Positions 37,801-48,590 of a stretch of DNA of 64,000 nt are shown here, piece by piece. Source of the stretch: Varanus komodoensis. Its lineage: Eukaryota > Chordata > Lepidosauria > Squamata > Varanidae. The stretch lies in contig NW_025336346.1 in the NCBI RefSeq assembly GCF_004798865.1, forward strand, positions 8,626,572-8,690,571, read 5' to 3'. The position numbers and the translations under genes were made by a program. The notes under the pieces were generated by a model. The model ran no database searches, was not told the DNA's origin, and saw only the letters and a program-made list of their open reading frames with translations. The stretch's first letter is position 1; every line of letters begins with the position of its first letter.

Positions 37801-40800
37801 TCTTCTCCTCTCAAAATATTCTTTAACACTGTATTCCAGCTGATGTTTGAGAAAAGGGACTTCACTCCCTCTAGACCCCCTGTCTCCCTCACCCATCCTT
37901 GCCTTGTCCTGCTTCTTCCATACCATTTTCCAGCCCAGCTAGTACTTATTGGAACCTGCAGATCTCTAATCAAGATTTAAATAAAAGCACAGAATAATTA
38001 GGTTCAGAAGTCTGCAGTATTATCAATTCTATATAACCTTGCTTGCAGCAAAGTAACAGCAAACATTTATTTATTTATAAGCTCATACTTTATATTTCTT
38101 TCCTCTTAAAGTACATAGTCCTTTGTCTTAAAGAAATAGCTACTACTGAATTGCTGCACTGAACCCTCATGCCAATTAAGATACTTAGGGGTGAAAAAAT
38201 GGAGCCCTTAGTTGATTAAAACTACCTAATAAAATATCTACAATTTTGGTTAACATAAAAGTATTTCTAAATATATGTATTTCTAGCCATTCCAGAATAC
38301 ACATATTAATTTCTGACTCACNNNNNNNNNNNNNNNNNNNNNNNNNNNNNNNNNNNNNNNNNNNNNNNNNNNNNNNNNNNNNNNNNNNNNNNNNNNNNNN
38401 NNNNNNNNNNNNNNNNNNNNNTCAACTTATGGACTGAACTAAATGGGACCTACTTCTGATAGTGAGTCCCATTGTTAAGAAGTGGCATCAAGACAGTCCT
38501 ACATAATAAAGTGTCTTACCTGCAGACAAGCTTTTTTAAATCAGATAGTTCCTCAGATTCTATTATAATGCTCAGATCAGTAACAACAGCTGAAACATTT
38601 TTGGTACTCTGAAAAAGATAAAGTATGTTATTATTAGATGAGAACATGTAGAAAATATTCATGTTTATATGCAAAATACTTGGAATAAAAAACTTCCATA
38701 ATAAAAATGTAGAACATTAACAGAGATTGAAAATGAGGGCAAAGATTTGGATGACCCCAACATAATTGTTCAATTGGAAAAGTATAATGCAACAGTGTGT
38801 TACTTTCCATTATAGTGGAACATTTATAGGACAAACCTCCAATAACAGAAATGTGGGGTCAGAACAGTGACTCCCAGTTCCCTGTAGTAAGCACAAAGGA
38901 TTCATTATGCTTTGACAGCTTGTGTTGTGTGTGGCAACTAGTACAGCCATTCAAGCAGTTTTGGATACCAGAAGCACAGCCTAGTACTCTAAAAAGCAAT
39001 AAGAAATAAATCTACTTTTTCACATGGCCCTAATGAGGGGGAAAGGACAAGAAGCTTCAGCAGAGAGAACAGAAAAGGCCCTTTCTACCAGTCCTGCTGA
39101 AAGGCCACTTGCTTCCTTCCCATTCCATTTTCCTTTTCTACCATGCCTTTTAAGATAGAATGCCTGGAGGCAGGGGATTGACTTGTTTTTGTTGATTATC
39201 TGTAAGCCACTCCAGATGCATTTTTGGCTAAGAAGTGAGATAAAAATGCTTTAATACAAACAAATAAATATAAAGGGGAAAAAACACTCCCAGGGAACAA
39301 AATATTAAACGACAGGTGAATCCCAAACATGAAGGAGCACCATATTGTAAATATGCATAGAGTCCATACATCTTAACTCCCTCACAACAGCTCTGATAAG
39401 CACTGGAACCCTGCATGAGTAACAACTACTCCCAGTTCACTTTAACATTAGGAGAACTTCATGGACACCTGCTGATTTGCTATTTTGTGCTTCTACAGCT
39501 GCAGATGTTGCACTTGCTCTGTGCTAAATTACTCCTGAAAAATCTAGCAGTGGTTAGGGTTTCTCTTGGGATGCAGGGAGGAGACAGGAAAAGAAAGTAG
39601 TTAGTTCTGTCCTCTGGGGTAGTAACTCCATCAACCCATACTTTGCAAAAGACTATGAATAGCTATTTTTCTCCTTTATCTAGAAGTAAAAATGCAACAA
39701 TAGTTTATTCTCTAAGTAGAAATGAATGTTATTGCCAAGGTAAACTGCTTAAGTTTGTATGCTCTAAACAGCTAGACTTTTATCAGATGAAGACACAGTA
39801 TCTTACAGTGCAATACTATGCACGTTTAGACAAAAAAGGATCCCACAACAGTTGGATAGAGCATGCTGGGAGTAGTAAAACTTTTTCTCTGTTTTAATTT
39901 GCATAGGATCATGCCCTTAGTCTACTTTATCTACATAAACTATTATATTCATGTGCCACCTTGTGGTTGAAAGGGAGATATACAAAACCTCAGTTTTTGA
40001 GGAAGAAGAATTTTGTTACAGTCTGAAACATGACTACAAGTGTTCCCTGTGTTTTTTTCTTGTTTGGGCTAAGCAATATTGGCAAATTTATATGTTAAAG
40101 AACTTCTAACTTCTAGCAAGAGAATTCTGTGATGCTTAAGTGTTCAACCCCAAGGCACATTAATTAAAATGAAAAAACAACTGCACATCCTCAGCAACTG
40201 GTGTATGCAGCACACCACCAATGCTAAAGGAGGTAGCACATAGCTAGCAAGGCTAGTAGCCACTGAGCACCACCTCCCTCACGAATCTGTCCAATCCTCT
40301 TTCAGAGCCATCCAGATTGGCAGCCATCACGTCTCACAGCAGCAAATTCCATAATTTAACTATACACTGTGTGAAGAAGTATTTCCTTTTATCAGCTCTG
40401 AACTTCCCACCAATCAGCTTCACGGGATGATCCTGGGTTCAAGCGTTATGGACAAGGAAGAAAAATGTCTCGCTGTATAAAAAGTATAATTTTAAACATG
40501 TCTCTCATGTCTTTATTTTCCTTTTTTTCTAAGCGAAACAGACTTAGTTGTAATTGCTCCTCACGGGGGAGCTGCTCCAGCCTCCTGATCACTTTTGCTG
40601 CCCTTCTCTTTACTTTTTCCAGTTCAATAATGTTCTTGTTCAGGTAAGACAACAAGAACTGAACACAATATTCCAAGTACAGTTGTACCAAAGGGAAGTA
40701 AAATTTTGGCAGTTCTGTTTCCTATTCTATTCCTAATTAGGTGTTGCATGGAATATGCCTTTTTCACAGCAGCTGTGCACTGGGATGACATTTCCATTGA

Positions 40801-43800
40801 CCTGTCCACCACTACCCCAAGATTTCTTTCTGGCTCAGTCACTGCCACCCCAGATCCCATCTGCATGTACTTTAAGCTGAGATTTTTCACCCCAACATGC
40901 ATTACGTTATCCTTGCTAATACTGGACTACATTTGCTATTGTGATGTGCATTCTCCCACTTGGAAAGATCCCTTGGGAGCTCCTCTATATCCCTTACGGT
41001 TTTAACCGCCCTAAAAAGGGTAATGTCATCAGCAAACTTGGCCACTTCACAGCTTACTCCTAATCATTTATGAATAGGTTGAAAAGCATTGGTCCTAATA
41101 CAGAACTCTGTGGTGAGACTACATTGGTGACATCTCTCCACTGGGAGAAACTGCCATTTATTCCCACCCTATATCTTCTGTAAGGGTTGCAGGTGGCGCA
41201 GTGGTTTAAATTGCTGTGCTGCTGGGCTGGTTGATAGAAAGATCGCCGGTTCAAATCTGCACAACGGGGTGAGCTCCTGTTGCTCCGTGCCAGCTCCTGC
41301 CAACCTTGCAGTTTGAAAGCATGCAAGTGCAAGTAGATAAAAAGGTACCACTTCGGTGGGCAGGTAACAGCGTTCCGTGCACCTTGGTGTTTAGTCATGC
41401 CGGCTACATGACCACGGAGACTGTCTGGGACAAACGCTGGCTCCCTCGGCTAGGAAACGGAGATGAGCACCGCCCCCTAGAGTCAGGCATGACTGGACTT
41501 AATGTCAAGGGGAAACCTTTACCTTTTTATATCTTCTGTACTTTAACCAGTTAGTAATCCCTAACAGGACACTCCACCCATTGATTCTATGCCTACTTAG
41601 TCTGGTCAGGATCCATTACTGAGGAACTTTGTCAAAAGCCTTTCAGAAGTCCAAGTAAACCATGTCTATTGGACTGCCCTGTCTACACGCTTACTGACAT
41701 ACTCAAAAAACTCTAATAGATTAGTGAGACAAGACTTCCCCTTGTAAAGTCATGTGATTCTTTTTCGTTACGGCTTGTCCCTTTATGAGTTTATTGATTC
41801 TATATTTAATAATATTTTGAACAATTTATCAGTGCAGGTATTAAGCTAACTGGCCTGTAATTTCCAGAATCCCACTTGGATCCCTTTTTTAAAAAGTGGT
41901 ATTACATTTGGTACAAGGGCCAATTTTAGGGATATGTTAAATATTTTGATAAGACAGCCAGCAATTTCATGTTTGAGTTCTTCACCAGGTGACTTGTTGA
42001 CAGATTATCACTAAGGCTGAGAACTTCTTTGGTCACTACTCTCTGCTTTAATTCCTCAGATTTCTTTCCAGAATACATAAACTCAGGCACAGGTATCTGC
42101 TCTTCATCCTCTGCTGTGAACACTGATGAAAAGAACTGATTCAGCTTCTCTATAACCTCCTCCCCACACATCCTTCAACCATGCCAGATTGGCAACTTAG
42201 CACAATATTTATGGGAAAATGAATTATGGGTGTAATGTGATCTAACTGCACTATTTAATTTTCATAGAAAAAGTGTTTGATGTCTGTTTGATTTAAAATT
42301 ATGCCAGCAGACAGTAGTTTCACACACTCACAAGGTCCCAGCAATAGTCTGGCAAGAATATCATCCCTGAATGATCTACAATTGGATAGCTAATAACATT
42401 GTAAAAGTTCTTAATATGAAAAAGTACTAACAAATGTCAGATTGGAATATGATAGGAGTCTTAGTTTTCCTTATACTGCATTAAACCACTTATCCATTAT
42501 TTTTTTCAAAGGAGACAGGAGCAAAGTTATCACTGATTCTGTTCAATATATTAATGGAATCTAGATCTAGCCATGAGACCCAGCACTCCCTTCTCCATGG
42601 AATCTCTCCTCTTACTGGAGTGCAATTCCCCTTTGCAAGATTAACCACAATTCAGGCATATTTCACCACAACCACAAACTGCAGTCAAAGCTAATCAGGT
42701 TCCTTGTGTAATTAGGAATTGAAAAAGGATTAGGAGTTTGTCAACAAACCCTAGTTAAGCAAGGATTGTGAGTCTTAATCAGATTCAGTATCATAACAAT
42801 GTACCCTCTTAAGTAAAGTTTCAATTTTTGAATGAATACAAGGGATAACGTTTATAACACTAGATGCAAGAAAATGTGTTTTATCATATAATTTTAAATA
42901 TATTTCAGAACTGGAAAGAATGTAATAGCACAGACTTTAGATCTACAATGTAAGTTAAATATTATGGGGGGAAATTCAAGTCTGAGATTCACTGCAAGCT
43001 TACAGAAAAAAAATTGAAAAAAATTTGGTATGTTTCTATTTGAATGGTGTCACATATTTTCATTTTACAAAAGGCAAATCCATTTATATTTTATTCTATA
43101 TTTTGATAGGCTTCAATTTATGTTCTGGGGATACGACCAAATACTGCCATCTACTGACAGTTTAGAATTCTTTATTTTGTTCCATTCACTCTTCTACCAA
43201 TCTAGACCAATCTTATACACACTTCCCAGGGAATAAAGTCCCAAACTAGTTGGGACTTGCATCTGAGTATTCAAGAGTAAGATTAAACTACTAAAGTAAC
43301 ACAGTATTAACAAAAAATAATGTTTTTCCAAATGAAATAAACAGAAGACACCATCTAAAACCAAACTAGGCTTTGCCAAAGTTCTATTCACTCTAGTCTG
43401 TCAGAATGCAATTTTGCAGCTGACAAACTGGACCACGGTTACACTGTCAGTGCTGCTGAGAGTCCAGCTCCTTTTAGTTCATCTTGAATTATTTCCATCC
43501 AAGCTAATCATTATAAATGTTTTAACTTTAAGAACTTTTGCCTAAATTTTCTTCTTCCCATGTTATCCCTCTTTTGTGTTGTAACTTTTGCATTGCAATC
43601 TTTAAAGGTTTTCAACTGTAAACATGCAGTAGGGTCTTGTCTTTTTTTAACTGATCTTATGTAGAAAGTTCTGGAGGGCTTTATAGCTGCAGAGTGCAAG
43701 GAAATGCTTTAAACAAAGTACTTTTATTTAATCACACACAGAAGCAGTATCATCAGCAAGGAAACATGGTATTGCAGTCACTTCCTTCACCATGAAAACT

Positions 43801-46301
43801 ATTGGGCTTTCTAGAAAAAAGTCATACTATTACATGCATCAAAATGACTATGATAACAAGTATAAATGCTTCGCAAAGACCAGCTTGAAAAATCAGTCCA
43901 CTTATGTTCATTTTCCAAAACTTAATATAACAGCTTATTTTAAGGCATGGAAATTTTCTCTCTTTACCTGATTTTCTTCCACCAGTTGAAATTCCAGGTG
44001 AAACATCACTGACTGACAGTTTCCAGATAACCTATACTTGTGTATATTCTTAGTTTGATCTACAATCAAGGGAAATTAAGATTTACTCTTTAATGTGTAC
44101 TATCTTTTGTTTCATATTTCTGTCATGAAAAAATCCATAAACAAGAATAACAATTTTAAAAAGTAAAAATATCTAACACATGATATATATATTAACACTC
44201 TGATTATTCCTGCAATTAATTATCTGTCTAAAGCAGACTTCCGAATTTGGTGCCTTCTGGATGCATTAGTCCAACACATCTGGAGGGCACCAGATTGAGG
44301 AAGTCTAATCTTCCAGTAGGGTACAGTGGTTAAGAGAGAAGGACTGGGACTCAGGTGACCTGGGTTCTAGTCCCTGCTTAGCCATGGAGTCAGCTGGATG
44401 ACTTTGGGCCAGCCATAGACTCATAGCCCAACCTACTTTACAGGGTTGTTGTTGTGGGGATAAGACTGAGAGCAGCAGGAGAAAGATGTAAGCAGGAAAA
44501 GAAAAAGGCAGGATATCAATCAAATAAATAATCTAAACCAGTAACTATCATAAACAGGACTATATAAATGTCTACGGATTAAATGTTAGCATTTCAGCTC
44601 AGGTGTTCTTGAATGTGGCCCTGTCACCAGTGTGGTAGCGGGCTAATCTTGGATCAGGACTGAGTGACTTATGTTCAGTTCCCCACTTGGCCATGTAGCT
44701 CACCGAGTGGCTATGGGCCAGTCGGTCTCTCAGCCTAGTCTACCTCTCCAGGTTTTTTTGAGAAAAAAATGAAGGGGTGGGTCATGTAAACTCCCTTGGT
44801 TTCCTGGCAAGAGGGTAAAGATGGGATGTAAATGCTACATAATAGATCCATATGCTCACAATGCCTCAATTTTTATATAATACAAATATAAATGCTGAAG
44901 CAAGAGAAGCCATGTACTGTGGGTAAAGGCCCTCTTAACTGAATAGTTACAGACCAGCAGGGAACTAAAGAGTCTAAATACTTACCCTTTGCCACAGGTT
45001 TCCTGGAATACTGTGTGAACCAAATGCCTGTGAGTTTCATCATGAAGGAGAGGTCATGCTCTAACAAGTCAAGCTGTGTTTTCAGGTCTGGAGAAAATTC
45101 GCATTGCTCAAGAACTTCTTGATATTTCCTTTTAGATGATTTTCTACAAAAGAAAATCTCCATCAGATGACATCAAGATCATCAGAACTTACTTCCAGCT
45201 CTTCCATACTGATACAAGAGCTATATTAGTGTGTACGTAACTGATTTTTTAACATTTATCTCTCTTTTTATGAAATAATAGCCTGTTCAGGCATAATAAT
45301 CTTAGTCCAATAAATTCTATCTGACTCCTCTTGAATGCTGAGTTTTGATGTTGAACCACAGTTTCCCGTGATATCCTATCTGAGAGGCTGGTTTAAAGGC
45401 TCTCAACAAATCATGATAATCTAGATTTATATCCTGGTTTGCTGAGTACCCTCAAAGCCAGCAGTTTTCTAGTTGGCATGTCAAAGGAAATTGTGGTTTA
45501 ACAGGTTGAATATGACGATTGAAGGGAGATGAAGACAGTTTATTGGACTAACAACTTTAAGTATGATGTAGACCAAGTATGAATGATCTAGTAATTTCAA
45601 GTTCCAAATATAATAATCTTCATTACAGTGAGTGCTCAACTTTAAAAACAATAGAAACAAAAGCAAGTTGTATGCAAGAATACTCAAGAAGCTGCTTGCT
45701 CTTTACATTAATGTAAGATTTTTTTTCTTCTTTGCTATAGATTTGAAAGCACATCTATTGCTGAATTGACAAGGTATCTTCAGTTCCAAAACACCAACTC
45801 CCTAAAAATAGCATGTTCTGGGTACCAGGAAGCTATCTTTTATAGAAGATCTTTAACAGGAAAATCATTCAATTTCATATTATTTGTACATAAGACAGAG
45901 ACAGTCCCTTGCATTATATCTCCCAGACTTAGCTAATGAGCCCCCAAGGATCCCAAACCCCAATAAACAAACAGGTCTTTCTTCTGAATAAACATGCTTA
46001 TACTTTTATGAATGCAACAGAAGTTGAAAGGCATTAAATCCCTGCAAACAATACTTAGCTAGTTCAACCCACTGCTTACATCAAGCCTACCTACACCAAA
46101 AGGGGGCCTTCAAAACAATCCTTGAAGGGTAAGGTGTAAAAAAAGAAAAATCAGAATGCATTACATAGTCTTCATTATCTCCCCCTCAGAATAAGCCATT
46201 GATCCATGCTGTCTGTTTTCCCATTCTTCTGTTAATATCTGTATTTCTTCTTCCAAAGTTTGAATTTCATCTTCATAAACCTGAAGATCATTGTTATCCA
46301 T
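31749..46301 (-). CDS. CENPP: Centromere protein P, N-terminal two thirds
   Basis: Partial gene. The coding exons, in transcript order, are 46301-46165, 45143-44986, 44059-43968, 38608-38520 and 31845-31749: 573 nt, 191 residues, phases 2, 1, 0, 2, 0, no stop. CENP-P belongs to the CENP-O/P/Q/R/U group of the constitutive centromere network and pairs with CENP-O through RWD domains. Visible matches to human are KSSKRKYQEVLE with DLLEHDLSFMMKLTGI, then KYRLSGNCQSVMFHLEFQL, AVVTDLSIIIE, and LLFFRSLSRFSEWCEHRK. The first 40 residues are acidic and coiled-coil-like (EIQTLEEEIQILTEEWE). Roughly 100 C-terminal residues are absent and should lie left of the window, beyond OGN and its neighbours, as in mammals. 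A start-exon acceptor at 46320 implies a non-coding first exon upstream. Confidence 0.95.
32598..32735 (-). mobile_element. MIR-like CORE SINE fragment, antisense
   Basis: Reverse tail: a (TTTA) run, then ACATCCCACCTTTCTTTCTT and CAAGGAACTCAGAGAG, ending at the core CTATGACTGGCCCAA. The tRNA-like head is missing. Confidence 0.65.
32736..34249. other. CENPP intron, unassigned
   Basis: Intron sequence with a purine-rich imperfect tandem (GGGGGAAAAAAGGACAAA) near 33040-33075. Overlapping open frames of 96-139 codons between 32871 and 33448 show no recognisable domain and are treated as chance. Confidence 0.45.
34250..36510 (+). mobile_element. L2/CR1-clade LINE, decayed
   Basis: Same family and order as the antisense LINE at 1-4 kb. 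A 5' portion near 34345-34440 matches the reverse complement of about 3320-3480. RT motif LILFDYSLAFDT lies near 35300, ALVTSKLGYCNVLYAGLPWK near 35900, and the 3' UTR ends GAAATGTAATAAATGGAATG near 36510. It is broken throughout. The left boundary is approximate. Confidence 0.75.
37125..37340 (-). mobile_element. MIR-like CORE SINE, antisense
   Basis: Reverse of the family: TTATCCTCACAACAACCACT, GACTGGCCCAAAGCCAACCA and a head ending GTCCAGCACTTCCACTACAT. Nearly full length. Confidence 0.75.
37356..37378. repeat. (AC)n microsatellite
   Basis: About eleven AC units immediately after a MIR-like SINE, followed by TACACATATATG. Confidence 0.95.
38322..38421. other. Assembly gap (100 N)
   Basis: Exactly 100 ambiguous bases, a conventional placeholder for a gap of unknown size. 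It lies in the CENPP intron just downstream of the fourth coding exon. Confidence 0.99.
38520..38608 (-). CDS. CENPP: CENPP fourth coding exon
   Basis: Encodes STKNVSAVVTDLSIIIESEE then LSDLKKLVCR, matching human SSAVTDLNIIMEPTE. The donor is GCAG|GTAAGA. The exon lies about 100 bp from the assembly gap but is itself complete. Confidence 0.95.
39000..39275 (+). mobile_element. LINE 3'-end-like repeat
   Basis: Ends with GTAAGCCACTCCAGATGCAT, then TTTTTGGCTAAGAAGTGAGA and TAAAAATGCTTTAATACAAA plus a short (AAATA) tail. This resembles the 3' UTR of CR1/L3-like LINEs in sauropsids. No coding part was identified. Confidence 0.4.
40255..42180 (-). mobile_element. CR1 LINE, antisense, 5'-truncated
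   Basis: Minus-strand fragments read EEVIEKLNQFFSSVFT near 42160, ERNLGVVVDRSMEMSSQCTA near 40800 and IIELEKVKRRAAKVIRRLEQ near 40620, the standard order of the CR1 RT C-terminal half. It is broken in several places. A Sauria SINE is inserted at 41183-41527, so the CR1 is older than that SINE. Confidence 0.88.
41183..41527 (+). mobile_element. Sauria SINE with 13-bp TSD
   Basis: Full-length tRNA-derived SINE. It has an A-box-like GGCGCAGTGGTTTAAATTGC and B-box GGTTCAAATCT. The body runs GGGGTGAGCTCCTGTTGCTC to GAGTCAGGCATGACTGGAC, and the tail is AAACCTTTACCTTT. The identical 13-mer TATATCTTCTGTA flanks it (41170-41182 and 41528-41540), cut from the surrounding CR1. The family is diagnostic of squamates. 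The good preservation suggests a relatively recent insertion. Confidence 0.92.
42181..43967. other. CENPP intron, unassigned
   Basis: AT-rich intron without recognisable genes or repeat ends. Confidence 0.5.
43968..44059 (-). CDS. CENPP: CENPP third coding exon
   Basis: Encodes DQTKNIHKYRLSGNCQSVMF then HLEFQLVEENQ. RLSGNC and LEFQ are shared with human CENP-P. The donor is CAG|GTAAAG, phase 0. Confidence 0.95.
44235..44306. repeat. Near-perfect hairpin, MITE remnant
   Basis: AGACTTCC and TTGGTGCCTTCTGGATG on the left pair with ACATCTGGAGGGCACCA and GGAAGTCT on the right, around a short loop. The sequence belongs to a common reptile repeat (GGTGCCCTCCAGATGT); a longer copy lies at 51885-51975. 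Confidence 0.8.
44318..44535 (+). mobile_element. MIR-like CORE SINE
   Basis: TACAGTGGTTAAGAGAGAAG head, CTGGGTTCTAGTCCCTGC B-box region, GACTTTGGGCCAGCCATAGA core, AGGGTTGTTGTTGTGGGGAT, and a tail with CAAATAAATAA. It follows the hairpin directly. Confidence 0.85.
44628..44845 (+). mobile_element. MIR-like CORE SINE, second copy in tandem
   Basis: Head GTGTGGTAGCGGGCTAATCT, core GTGGCTATGGGCCAGTCGGT, tail GGATGTAAATGCTACATAAT. Same orientation as the copy about 100 bp upstream but clearly more diverged, so a separate insertion rather than a duplication. Confidence 0.75.
44986..45143 (-). CDS. CENPP: CENPP second coding exon
   Basis: Encodes KSSKRKYQEVLEQCEFSPDL then LEHDLSFMMKLTGIWFTQYS, matching the human heptad-rich segment before the first RWD domain. 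The acceptor is TTTTCTTTTGTAG and the donor is AAGG|GTAAGT. Confidence 0.93.
46165..46301 (-). CDS. CENPP: CENPP first coding exon
   Basis: ATG at 46301-46299 in good context (GAGAAATGG). Encodes MDNNDLQVYEDEIQTLEEE and on to GEIMKTM. The donor is ACTAT|GTAATG. Upstream, TTTTTTCTTTAAG (exon start about 46319) looks like an acceptor, so the 5' UTR is probably spliced. Confidence 0.85.
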
Positions 46302-46424
46302 TTCTCAGACACCAGATTTCTTAAAGAAAAAAGTACAGAACAGTAGTTATGTAAATAACAATATTCTTCCACAATATCATTTTAACATGAAGTTAAAGAT
46401 TATGTTTTCATATGTTAAAATGAA

Positions 46425-46465
46425 GTACCTGGGAATTAGCCCTACTGAAAACAATGGGGCTTACT
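46425..46465. repeat. Short palindromic repeat family (copy 5, partial)
   Basis: GTACCTGGGAATTAGCCCTA followed by CTGAAAACAATGGGGCTTAC: one arm of the family, just upstream of the CENPP start exon. Confidence 0.5.
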
Positions 46466-46579
46466 GGATGGCAGTGCTACAGCATGACCCGGTGTGGCTC
46501 TGAACATGGACATGGCCAATTTTAGCCATCCTGGTGTTATATACTGGAATGCAAAGAAAGGAGGCTAGGGCACCACCAG

Positions 46580-46870
46580 GATTCCTCTTCCCCTCCCTGA
46601 ACAACAGGCCCCAAGCACCAGCTCTGAAGCAGGCCTTACGACTTCGGAAACACAGTTGGTGTAGAAAGAACTGCACCAGCTAAGGCAGGAGAAGGGTACT
46701 CTAAACTTGGGAGTCCCAGCCCTGATTTTTCCTGTGTCACCCCAGCACTGCCTCAGGGGCATAGGATTATTTGACACGCAAGCTCTAAGGTCTTGCAATG
46801 CTGGAGTTGGGCTTCTGAACATAGACACTCAGGCTCCCTTGTACCCAGTGTAAAGAGAACTGCACTAGCT
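46580..46870. repeat. Unnamed dispersed repeat, GC-richer
   Basis: Contains GGTGTAGAAAGAACTGCACC and a second similar motif (GTAAAGAGAACTGCACTAGC) about 190 bp on. Related motifs occur near 30834 (CACGGAGAGAACCACTCCAG) and 63706 (TGTGGAAAGAACTGTGCTGG). No element ends or known family identified. Confidence 0.35.
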
Positions 46871-47167
46871 ACTTTCTTCTACATTTGGCAGTGAAGAGGT
46901 CTACATTTTCCAGCATGCCCCAGCCAACTATGCTAGTTGGGACTTGCTGGGTGTTCTGGGCCTATTTTTGTCTAAACATACACCTTAGAAATTCTAAAAG
47001 ACATTAATTTGGATTAAATAAATTTGTACAGTGATGCATAATATATATAGTTAAAAAGTCAAGATCTAAATAAAATATTTTGAAGTCAGTCATATAATAT
47101 AGGACATTATAATGACTATTTAGATACCTCTTTTATCATTGATACACGTCTTCATAAACCTAACACA

Positions 47168-47533
47168 ACCTGCTTCCCCAAAAGTAAGACCTAACTGGAA
47201 AATAAGCCCTAGCATGATTTTTCAGGATGCTCGTAATATAAGCCCTACCCCAAAAATAAGCCCCAGCTAAGATCATCAGCCAGACGGATGCATTTAGTAT
47301 GTCCGTTGCAACGCAATTTGGGGTTTGGAGAGTTATGACAATGTTCCAGAAGATGACAGGACTGTATTTGAATAAATGTGGATTTTTGTACATGAACAAA
47401 TGTAGATTTTTGTACATGAATAAATGAATATAGATTGTTGTACATGAAAAAATAAGACATCACCTGAAAATAAGCCCTAGAGTGTCTTTTGGAGCAAAAA
47501 TTAATATAAGACCCAGTCTTATTTTCAGGGAAA
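47168..47533. mobile_element. TIR-bearing MITE with internal 24-bp tandem repeats
   Basis: The left end CTGCTTCCCCAAAAGTAAGA is the imperfect inverse of the right end GTCTTATTTTCAGGGAAACA. A further inverted pair lies inside (AAAATAAGCCCTAG). Three tandem units are embedded (47370-47393, 47394-47417, 47418-47445), each ending TTGTACAT. No transposase frame. The target duplication is not clear, so the superfamily is open (Tc1/mariner-like or other). Confidence 0.65.
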
Positions 47534-47896
47534 CATGGTAGGTACATGCATACATTTATCATGCATGTGGTCTAGAAAGCTCCATAATTAATGCATATCT
47601 ATAGACGTGTTTTAGTTAAATTCCACCTTTCCACAGAAAAGAATGTCCAAAGACAATTTGTGGTTCTTGAAAACTAGCTCTGATTGCAAACTACTTTGGC
47701 ACAAAACAAAAACCACTTGCCATTCTCAGAGGCTTGACTGAAGAGCAGAATAAAAACGCTTTGGATAAATCTTTGGAAAATAAACTTTCAAAAAGCATAT
47801 GAATGCAGCATACAGATCTGAGTCTCAATGGAAAAGAAACTGCAGTCCCACTGGGCATGCCACGGCTCCTGGGAATACATAAGTAACACTTTAGAA

Positions 47897-48186
47897 CATG
47901 GGTCCTCAAACTACAGCCCGTGGGCTGGATCCGGCCCGCCATGACCATTTATTCAGCCCGCCATAGTTCACCATGCGTGCATGTGCGTGTGCATGGCAAG
48001 CCGGCGCCTAGCCGTGCGCAGGGCAAGGCGCCGACTTGCTCGCAAGGAAATCATTTTGAACTTGCTTGGAGAAAACGATCTCTGTGCACACACACCCCTG
48101 CCTTGCCATGTGCATGCCCCCGTGCCCCGGCCCGCACCACCCCCGCCTGCACCTGGCCCCCTGTTCAAAAAGTTTGAGGACGCCTG
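47897..48186. mobile_element. Non-autonomous hAT transposon, 8-bp TSD
   Basis: The left end CATGGGTCCTCAAACTACAG and right end AAAGTTTGAGGACGCCTG form terminal inverted repeats. CTTTAGAA flanks both sides (47889-47896 and 48187-48194). The interior is GC-rich and CpG-bearing, with no coding capacity. It belongs to a different subfamily from the hAT element at 6.7 kb. Confidence 0.9.
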
Positions 48187-48590
48187 CTTTAGAACATACT
48201 TCCAAACCAATATGATCAGCAACTCATTGATAAGTGAGTTCAAAATTTTGAGCATTCTGGTTTTAAAAAGGCAATTAAATGGAAACATGGTGTGGTAAAA
48301 TAACCTTTCTTTATGCAGTCAAAGAATTTTTATCCTGTCTTCAGCCAACACTACCAAAGCAGCTTTTGTGGAAAGAGTACAGACAGACACTGTTCTCCAT
48401 CTAGAACCCAAGTCATCTAATATATCTGAGGTGTTGGTCTTTTAGGATAGGCAAGCGAATACTTCAGTCACATACCACATGATTAAAAAAGAATAGAATG
48501 TTTTAAATAGTTGTGCTAAGAGCACATTTCAGCAGGTATAACTTTCCATGCAAGCAACACCTGCTGAAATCTGCTCTTCTACACCAACTA

